Source: Planctomyces sp. SH-PL62 (lineage in GTDB: Bacteria > Planctomycetota > Planctomycetia > Planctomycetales > Planctomycetaceae). From it: a stretch of DNA of 64,000 nt. Made by a program: the position numbers and the translations under genes. The notes below the pieces were generated by a model. That model was not told the origin of the DNA and did no database searches. It saw only the letters and a list, made by a program, of their open reading frames with translations. Each line of letters starts with the position of its first letter. The stretch's first letter is position 1. The stretch spans positions 1 to 64,000 of the forward strand of contig CAMDEA010000011.1 of assembly GCA_945893045.1 (NCBI GenBank), written 5' to 3'. Shown here piece after piece: positions 58,801-64,000 of this stretch.

Positions 58801-59858
58801 TCTTTCAGACGTTCGTTCTTGGAGAACATCGTCCGCAGCGAAGTGACCGGGCCATCTTCCTCGGTGACAGCGTCCTGGCTGGCCGGCAGGTCGTCCGCGG
58901 AATCGTAGTCTTCTCCGGCGGCCTCCGGGAATTCGTCCGCGGTCGCCTCGTCGATGAGCTCGGCCATCGTGAGTTCGGAAGTCGGCGGCGAGCCTTCGAA
59001 TTCGAGGTCCGAATCGCGCGGCGGCACTTCACCGGCCTTGAGAGCTGGTGGTTCCGACGGCTGCCCCGATCCTTTCGTGCTGGATTGGCGACGGCGTTCG
59101 ATTTGATCCAGCTCGTCGTGCAGATCGTCCATGTCGAGCGGCGGATCGGACGGCTTGTCCGATTTCAGAGCCAAACCGGAACCCGTGCCCGATTTCTTCT
59201 GCGGTGCCGCGGGTTCCTCAATCAAAAACACGATGTCGAAACTGCCGACGCGGATCGTGTCGTCATCTTCGAGAGTCCGTTGTTTCACCAGCGTGCCGTT
59301 GACTTCGATTCCGTCTTTCCCCGCGGCGGTGAGTTCAAACGCCGAGCCGTCCCAACTGATGCGGCCATGCAGCGACGCGACGCCGTCTTCGTCGATGATG
59401 ACGTCGTTGGTCATGTGCCGGCCGAACAAAGTGGGCTGCGTCTTGGTGAGGTCTCGCACAATGACATTGCCATTGGCATCGTGAATTTCGAGCTTCGCGG
59501 GAGCCTGCACCGGGACGTGAGACTTGGGAATTGAAAACACGCTCCCCACCCGAACATTCGCCGAAGGATCGGCATCTTCGTCGTCGACGAGTTGCTCTTG
59601 AGGTGGCTCTTCCTGTTCCTCAGCGGTGCGGAAGGCGTCGAATGCGGCCCTGACGAACGTATTCTGGGGCGGGTTCCGAACCGGCGGCACGGCGCTGGCT
59701 GATCCAAGATCGGCCGAGGCTTCCGCGGCGGCGACATCATCTTCCGCGGTGACCAGCGTTTCCTGACCACATCGCGGGCAGCGCACGGTCTTCCCCGCCA
59801 TGCGGCTGGAGATGCTGTTGCGCTTGCGGCACTTCTGACACAGAAAACGAATCGGCAT
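55806..59858 (-). CDS. Large membrane protein: zinc ribbon, FHA domain, transmembrane segment and PQQ-like propeller
   Basis: This 1350-residue protein has an N-terminal zinc ribbon (CQKC...CPRC, residues 7-30). An FHA phosphothreonine-binding domain spans about 122-215 (TLFGRHMTNDVIIDEDG, SLHGRISWDG, DDTIRVGSFDIVF). A long acidic linker, one transmembrane helix (about 360-383), a helical region, and then PQQ-type beta-propeller repeats (LLDRRTGELAWRQV, GSLYRIDADSGRITS) follow. The tail is Lys/Ala/Pro-rich. With this topology the FHA end is cytoplasmic and the propeller outside. It is divergent from the ExbB-ExbD genes, whose second ExbD has a similar zinc ribbon. No kinase is visible. Confidence 0.85.
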   Translation of the reverse strand: MPIRFLCQKCRKRNSISSRMAGKTVRCPRCGQETLVTAEDDVAAAEASADLGSASAVPPVRNPPQNTFVRAAFDAFRTAEEQEEPPQEQLVDDEDADPSANVRVGSVFSIPKSHVPVQAPAKLEIHDANGNVIVRDLTKTQPTLFGRHMTNDVIIDEDGVASLHGRISWDGSAFELTAAGKDGIEVNGTLVKQRTLEDDDTIRVGSFDIVFLIEEPAAPQKKSGTGSGLALKSDKPSDPPLDMDDLHDELDQIERRRQSSTKGSGQPSEPPALKAGEVPPRDSDLEFEGSPPTSELTMAELIDEATADEFPEAAGEDYDSADDLPASQDAVTEEDGPVTSLRTMFSKNERLKEQTVMRSPLVLALAGGSGLMAIVALVFWFLNVREQVQRQFSDAEKEIKQAQFAAGITKFEEFIKAHPDHDLSNGSKGARVLLGKARIEKELIGSPAFANGLKALQDFVAEHREQKYFPDLNDDLVVFSKKIALEAPKAAAVNKQRDLLKISAEAEQMMERYSPPDAPPTEAKKEIAKAREEAESAILKASVLDEALASINDSLKKELPLGAVATRQKLVVRYSDLKSDRRLDTALRRALELAKKQAVREEFQRDALTDDPAKLLPKPLTLAVRTRSLSDEQSANRVVFALGQDSCFTADSITGEPLWRRTVGIGTPFFAVPVETSRSGVLVFDTTQNQLMLLDRRTGELAWRQVLEPAAGPPLVVEGQIYLPTVEGSLYRIDADSGRITSRLKFPQRLFAPPLAMADGKHILVIGDSEFAYTLGLDPLECQLATQIGHQAGMIEAAPLMMGQHVLIAENDQATTSRLRVINASKAEQRLTDVAESRVEGHIRDDMILRGNRLYVVSAGPRLSVFNVSDDQNQRTLAPVATLQIPTSHSGAAHLAAGADDQIWLAVGALRKVQLKTDVLQLDSQDKIAVGQSTQPMQAIGRNLYVGRQLPVGQAVHLTQADGESMQSNWKTVFGASILAASLGADGQLVCATEGGDTFLLSANEITTGGFRSRSEQQLKLPDNMLEPLQAASLAEGRTAVWTNGPDGKLWVVGPSALPQFEVPLAQALDCPPLRFAGGVLLPLPGRLKLARTGTPVCDDFLAPVNTNNEGPVRKWKHLIAVDDDTLIVIDSVGKMSKLQYRTGEKTFFQGVSLFDSPQPIDVAPTLHKGRLITADAAGTMRVLDVTAGETREVPLGGPASKPLWIAEPLLLAEVARQKLIAFDAAKPQQPLWTLNLAGVGLVGSPLLIGNTLIAVQQSGDVLRIDSKTGQVEKKLPLGQIATHGPLRLGNLLVVLTADGSLQHVESFVPELAASVKPEPAKPAAAEKPAEVKPAKEDKKEDSADKPKAE

Positions 59859-60210
59859 TGGGTGAGTTCTCAAAAGTGAGGCTGGCCAGCCAACGGCGCA
59901 AGTGCCTGTTGAAAAATGGAGAACTATGTAACCCGAAGCGTCAGCGAGGGTCGGAAACGTCGAGAACTTTCCAATCGAACTCCCTCGCTGACGCTTCGGG
60001 TTACATTTTTCAACAGGCTGGCAAGAGAGGCGGCAGGAATCTATCCCACAAATTTCCGAAGCGAAACCCTGTTGGAGCCTCGCAACCGACAACTTTCTTC
60101 ACTCGCCCCTTGATTCCGTACGCCGTGGCGGATACGCCTTTGCCAACTGACGCGAAGCCGTGCTCACGTTCGCGAGACAGTTTTTCACATCGCTCGGAGG
60201 AATTCGCTCC
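59859..60210. other. Gene-free stretch between the FHA gene and exbB, with a nested palindrome
   Basis: The 352 bases hold the palindrome at 59904-60018, then about 190 bases without recognised features before the exbB GGAGG. Divergent promoters are expected here, but no clear boxes are seen. Confidence 0.55.
59904..60018. repeat. Nested palindrome (GTAACCCGAAGCG family inside another inverted pair)
   Basis: The outer arms GCCTGTTGAAAAATG (59904-59918) and CATTTTTCAACAGGC (60004-60018) are perfect. The inner arms 59928-59950 and 59982-60004 are perfect over 23 bp and share the inner core of the composite elements at 7871 and 23502, but with different outer arms. Confidence 0.9.
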
Positions 60211-60933
60211 ATGAACATCAACGCTCTCTTCCAGAATTTCAGCCATAGCGACTTCAGCACGCTGGCGGCCAGCGGCATGCAGATGAATGATCTCGCGCAG
60301 CAGTTGGGCCACGCCTGCTTCGCGTTCTTGGGATTCAATTTCTTCTGGGGACTGTACTGTGTGATCGTGTCGTGGCGACGGACGAAGCAGTTGCGGTTCC
60401 GCAGCCATCAAGATCAGGAAGAGTTCCTCAACGAGCTGCTGCCGAAGTTGAAGGCCGGCGCGTTCGATGAAGCGACGGAAATCTGCGAGGCCAAATCTTT
60501 GCGGGCCTTGCCGCGACTGATACTGACTGTGATCGCCAACCGCCGCATTGGTCATGACGCCTTGCGAGAACAAGTCGGCGAATTGATCCAGCGCGACCTG
60601 ATGGGGCCGCTCGAACAAAAGTTGGGCTGGGTAGCGACGACGATCAAGACTGGCCCGTTGCTGGGACTGTTCGGCACGGTGTTGAGCATGATTGCGGCGT
60701 TCGGTCGCATCGGTACTGGCGAGAAGGTCGCGCCGCACATGATCGCGCTCGACATCAGCATCGCGCTGATTTGCACGGCGTTGGGCTTGGCCACCGCCAT
60801 CCCCTTCAGCTACCTCCTGAACAACCTCAACATCAAAACGCGCGAATTGCTGGAAGGAGTCAGTTCCGGCATGACGCATGTTCTGAGCAGCCTCCGTCCG
60901 TCCAAGAATAAGGTCGCCGCAAATGCACGGTGA
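60211..60933 (+). CDS. MotA/TolQ/ExbB-type proton channel protein
   Basis: This 240-residue protein is the motor subunit that energises outer-membrane processes together with ExbD. It has a first membrane segment (ACFAFLGFNFFWGLYCVIVS), a cytoplasmic domain, then the conserved block GWVATTIKTGPLLGLFGTVLSM and MIALDISIALICTALGLATA for the other membrane helices. The ATG at 60211 has a strong GGAGG upstream; the frame opens earlier at 60160. It overlaps the next gene by 11 bases, so they are an operon. Confidence 0.88.
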   Translation: MNINALFQNFSHSDFSTLAASGMQMNDLAQQLGHACFAFLGFNFFWGLYCVIVSWRRTKQLRFRSHQDQEEFLNELLPKLKAGAFDEATEICEAKSLRALPRLILTVIANRRIGHDALREQVGELIQRDLMGPLEQKLGWVATTIKTGPLLGLFGTVLSMIAAFGRIGTGEKVAPHMIALDISIALICTALGLATAIPFSYLLNNLNIKTRELLEGVSSGMTHVLSSLRPSKNKVAANAR

Positions 60934-61399
60934 ATCGGATTCCAAATTCGGCACGGGTTTCGGCCCCAAGCGCAAAGCGGTCGAAGACCCGGAATTCGAC
61001 GTCACCGCGATGGTCGATCTCGTCTCGCTGATGAATATCTATTTTCTCGTCGCGTGGGTCATGGCGATGCAGAACGAAGTGAACCTGCCCGCCGCGAAGC
61101 ACGTCGTCCCCGGTGATCCCGATTTGTCCGTGATTGTGGTCGTCAAGAACACGGACCAAGGTGGCATGGAAGTGAAGATCGGCGAAGACAGCGACGTCCA
61201 ACCGCTGACCGATCGCGCCGAGATTCTCAAACAAGTCGAAGCCGCCGTGAAAGCCGGCTCGAAAGAGCGCAAAGACACTCTGCTGCTGAGGGCCGAGAAG
61301 GAAATCGCGATGAAAGACATCTCGTTCATCGCCGGCGCGGCGGCCGCCGCAGAGGGCTTCAAGATTCGATTGGCGGTTCTGGAAAAGGACAAGAAATAA
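60923..61399 (+). CDS. ExbD/TolR-type protein, first copy
   Basis: This 158-residue protein has the ExbD signature DVTAMVDLVSLMNIYFLVAW, with the membrane aspartate that conducts protons, and a C-terminal periplasmic domain (LPAAKHVVPGDPDLSVIVVV...). ExbD proteins form the channel with ExbB and drive TonB-like proteins. It starts inside the exbB frame (11-base overlap), implying coupled translation. Confidence 0.85.
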   Translation: MHGESDSKFGTGFGPKRKAVEDPEFDVTAMVDLVSLMNIYFLVAWVMAMQNEVNLPAAKHVVPGDPDLSVIVVVKNTDQGGMEVKIGEDSDVQPLTDRAEILKQVEAAVKAGSKERKDTLLLRAEKEIAMKDISFIAGAAAAAEGFKIRLAVLEKDKK

Positions 61400-61413
61400 T
61401 GCGGCGTCGCCGC

Positions 61414-61470
61414 AAAGTAGCCGAGTCACTCCGTGACTCGATTCGAGTCACGGAGTGACTCGGCTACTTT
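61414..61470. repeat. Perfect 28-bp palindrome with a 1-base loop
   Basis: Arms 61414-61441 and 61443-61470 (AAAGTAGCCGAGTCACTCCG and complement). Same family as 10172-10228. It sits between the two ExbD genes, in the middle of an operon. Confidence 0.92.
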
Positions 61471-61503
61471 GCTCGCGGCGGAACGATGTGACGGAGTTTT
61501 CTC

Positions 61504-62139
61504 ATGCCGGTGCGAGTCCAATGTCCGGAATGCGGAGAGCAGTTGCTCGCCGGCGACGACCGCATCGGCAAGAACTCAACGTGTCCGAAGTGCCGCACGA
61601 AATTCGCCGTGCGAGCCGAGGACGAGTCCGCCGAAGAGGCCGCAGAGTTCGAGGAAGTCGATGACGAAGACGACGGAGGAGGCGGAGGGAGCGGATTTGC
61701 TCTGCCACCCAATGACGATGAAAAGTATGCCGATCTGGTCGATATGACGGCGATGGTCGATATCGTCTTCTTCCTGCTGGTCTTCTTCATGATCACGACG
61801 GTCTCCGGAGTCCTCTCGTGCATCGGCATGCCGCCGCCGAAACAAGATGGCGCGCCGGCCGCCGCCAAACGAGCCGCCGATTTCGATCAAGACAGCGAGT
61901 GCGTCACCGTCCGCATCGACGAACAGAACCGCATCTTCATTGACGACGTCGAATATCCCACCGAAGCCGACCTCCACAACCGCTTGTTCATCGCGCGCAA
62001 CGCTCAAGCCAAGAAGCTGATGGTCAAAGCCCACGGCAACGCGCACAACGGCACTTACGTCATGGTGCAGGATCTCGGCTACGAAATCGGCTTCGAGGAA
62101 TTCCTGCTGTCGGTCGCGAAGGAAGAAGAACCGCAGTAG
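61504..62139 (+). CDS. ExbD/TolR-type protein with N-terminal zinc ribbon, second copy
   Basis: This 211-residue protein has a zinc ribbon (CPEC...CPKC, residues 7-31), an acidic Gly-rich linker (AEEAAEFEEVDDEDDGGGGG), then the ExbD segment DMTAMVDIVFFLLVFFMITT with the conserved aspartate, and a periplasmic domain. The cytoplasmic ribbon is unusual relative to E. coli ExbD and matches the N terminus of the FHA protein encoded divergently, hinting at shared partners. CGGAG lies upstream of the ATG. Confidence 0.85.
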   Translation: MPVRVQCPECGEQLLAGDDRIGKNSTCPKCRTKFAVRAEDESAEEAAEFEEVDDEDDGGGGGSGFALPPNDDEKYADLVDMTAMVDIVFFLLVFFMITTVSGVLSCIGMPPPKQDGAPAAAKRAADFDQDSECVTVRIDEQNRIFIDDVEYPTEADLHNRLFIARNAQAKKLMVKAHGNAHNGTYVMVQDLGYEIGFEEFLLSVAKEEEPQ

Positions 62140-62179
62140 CGCAGGACCTGACCCCTGATCGGTTCCTCGGAGATTCGTC

Positions 62180-63013
62180 ATGCGCATCGGTCACTCTCAA
62201 GTCGACTCGCAGTTGGGAGATTTCGAGGGCAACCTCGCCAAGGTGGTCGCCGGCCTGGAGCGCGCTGAACGGGAACGGGTCGAGATCGTCAGCTTTCCGG
62301 AGTGCTTCTTGACCGGATACCCAGACACCGAAGAGTTGGCTCGGCGGGATGCGTTCACCATCGACTCGGCCAAGCTAATGAAGGTGCTGGATGCGACGAG
62401 CCGCTTTGAGCCGCTGCTCATCGTCGGCTTCAACGAACTGCGCGGACCGGATCTCTACAACACGGCGCTGGTCGCTCACAAAGGGCATTTGCTGGGCACC
62501 TACAGCAAATGCAGCGCGTACCAGCGATTTCATAAGCAAGGCCGCGAGTTCCCGGTGTTCCAGCACAACGGCGTGACGTTCGGCATCGTGATCTGTTCGG
62601 ACGGTGGCTACATCGAGCCGACTCGTTTGCTGGCGTTGCAGGGGGCGAAGGTCGTGTTCGCTCCGCACTTCAACTACATCGGCAAAGAGGGCTTAATCAG
62701 CCACTTCATGAAAGTGCGAGCCGACCACACCGCTCGCGCGGTCGAGAACGGTGTGTACTTCGTGCGCGGCAACAACGTGTCGCTCGGCAAGGAAGAGTGC
62801 ATCACCAAGAACGACGGAGTCGGCTACGGCGACAGCTACATCATCGACCCGCACGGCGAGATCGTCGTCCGCAGCCGTCGCCATGTCGAAGATTTCCTCT
62901 TCGCCGACATCGACCCAAACATCTCCGATCGAAGCTGGAATGTCGGCCGCTCGATGTGGAGCGCCCGCGAGTTCGGTCAGCAGTTGCTGAAGCTCGCGAA
63001 TCAGCAACGGTGA
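62180..63013 (+). CDS. Carbon-nitrogen hydrolase (nitrilase superfamily)
   Basis: This 277-residue protein has the catalytic triad in VSFPECFLTGY (Glu), GTYSKCSAYQRF (Lys) and GIVICSDGGYIEP (Cys), matching the amidase branch that includes N-carbamoylputrescine amidase and related enzymes. The substrate is not resolved. It follows the ExbD gene by 40 bases on the same strand, so it may be part of that transcript, but a functional link is not evident. Confidence 0.87.
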   Translation: MRIGHSQVDSQLGDFEGNLAKVVAGLERAERERVEIVSFPECFLTGYPDTEELARRDAFTIDSAKLMKVLDATSRFEPLLIVGFNELRGPDLYNTALVAHKGHLLGTYSKCSAYQRFHKQGREFPVFQHNGVTFGIVICSDGGYIEPTRLLALQGAKVVFAPHFNYIGKEGLISHFMKVRADHTARAVENGVYFVRGNNVSLGKEECITKNDGVGYGDSYIIDPHGEIVVRSRRHVEDFLFADIDPNISDRSWNVGRSMWSAREFGQQLLKLANQQR

Positions 63014-63155
63014 GAGAGCTCAACTTGGTGCGGCGATCGACACTGGATGGTGCGCCGCGTCGTGCTTGGAAGGCTCCTTTCCATCGCTGAAGAGCGGCAC
63101 TAAGGTTTGGCCGCGAGTGAAGAAAGTGTTCTTGAACCTGCCGGAGACGAGCGGA

Positions 63156-64000
63156 TGCGGATTTACTGGCTGTTGGTGATGGTTCCCGTGTCCTTGGTGC
63201 TGGACTGGTTTGAAGCAGCGCCCTGGTTGGTGTTCCTCACGTCGGCCTTGTCGATCGTGCCGCTGGCGAGCTTGATGGAGCGGGCGACGGAGAGTCTCGC
63301 GCATGTGCTGGGACCGAATCTGGGCGGGCTGCTCAGCGCGTCGCTGGGCAACGCACCGGAAATGATCATCGCCATCTCCGCGCTGTATAAGGGGCTGGAC
63401 GAGATCGTGAAGGCGTCGATCGTCGGGTCGATCTTGGGGAATCTGCTGTTTGTGTTGGGCGTGGCGATGATCGTCGGCGGAACCGGCCGCAGCGTGCAGT
63501 ACTTCAATCGGGAAGCGGCTTCGCTGAGTTCTGGTCTGCTGTTTCTCGCGGTCTCGGCACTGATGGTGCCGGCGTTGTTCTTTCACTCGGCGACCGCCCC
63601 CACGCGCGAGATCAGCGTCGAGATCGCCGTGATCTTGTTTCTGGTCTATGGATTGAGCCTGCTGTTCTCGCTCAAGACACACAAGCACCTGCTGGGCGAG
63701 CGGACGCCGGACGAGACGGAGCACACCGAATCACTCTGGAGCGTCCGCGTCGCGACTGCGGTGTTGGTGGGAGTGACAGTGGTCATTGCCGTGGTCAGCG
63801 AAGTGCTGACCGGTTCGGTGGAGGCGACCGCGAAGCAGATGGGGTTGTCCGACGTTTTCGCAGGCGTGATTTTGCTGGCCACCGTCGGCAATCTGGCTCA
63901 ACTGATCAACTCCGTGCGCTTCGCCCGCAAGGACAAAATGGATTTAGCTTTGAGCATCACGGTCGGTTCGAGCACTCAGATCGCCTTGCTGGTGGCACCG
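63156..64000 (+). CDS. CaCA-family cation exchanger (Ca2+/H+ antiporter-like; runs off the right edge)
   Basis: The first 281 residues show many hydrophobic segments and the two alpha-repeat motifs: SASLGNAPEMIIAISALYKG (first) and ITVGSSTQIALLVAP (start of the second). This is the pattern of Cax-type Ca2+/H+ antiporters, which export calcium at the cytoplasmic membrane. GGAG lies nine bases upstream of ATG 63156. The C-terminal end is outside the window. Confidence 0.85.

Noticed and set aside
57333-59534. 733-codon open frame on the plus strand
   Set aside because: It is antisense to the FHA/propeller gene, has no domain character, and is an effect of GC-rich codon use.

Overview
The window looks like chromosome of a planctomycete (phylum Planctomycetota; order not resolved). 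It is GC-rich, and it carries families typical of that phylum: a PSCyt1/DUF1549/DUF1553 protein, a PVC-type CxxCH heme protein, ThuA, DUF1080 and DUF1559 proteins, ExbD with an N-terminal zinc ribbon, and hopanoid HpnH. These are mixed with ordinary housekeeping genes. I see no phage, integrative element or CRISPR array.

Layout. 1-11.6 kb: uvrA (cut by the left edge), a CBM9/DOMON-like protein, ftsY, a tRNA-dihydrouridine synthase, a secreted PSCyt1/PSD1 protein, nadK, a transglutaminase-like protein and glgC. 11.9-19.5 kb: tRNA-His with a terminator, a secreted esterase, a metzincin-like protease, a 1393-aa secreted protein of unknown activity and a DUF1080 protein. 19.7-31.6 kb: hpnH, an isoaspartyl peptidase, fabF, an alpha/beta hydrolase, a PVC heme-binding protein, a HExxH protein, a second radical SAM protein, and a broken REP-associated tyrosine transposase (RAYT) flanked by palindromes. 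31.6-43.6 kb: a pentaheme-motif protein, a tandem ThuA protein, a DUF885 peptidase, a DUF1559 gene with a nonsense codon and an acetylxylan-esterase-like protein. 43.8-50.5 kb: a methyltransferase, a GAF protein and a surface-polysaccharide block (flippase, asparagine synthase, polymerase/ligase). 50.6-64 kb: ndk, carA, tgt, a barrel-like outer-membrane protein, a cupin overlapping a large zinc-ribbon/FHA/propeller membrane protein, divergent ExbB-ExbD-ExbD genes, a nitrilase-family amidase and a CaCA-type cation exchanger (cut by the right edge).

The outstanding feature is a dense population of palindromic elements of many sequence families. Many begin with GTAG and end with CTAC, the foot typical of REP elements mobilised by RAYT transposases, and one family flanks the RAYT relic. 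They sit between genes and also inside genes in open frame (uvrA, PSD1, iaaA, ThuA, the multiheme gene, flippase, asnB, polymerase). They are nested in one another, and in several genes the TAG of GTAG is the stop codon. At the ThuA/multiheme junction one element lies against an A9 run containing the heptamer A AAA AAG directly before a TAG stop, a possible -1 frameshift signal that would join the two proteins.
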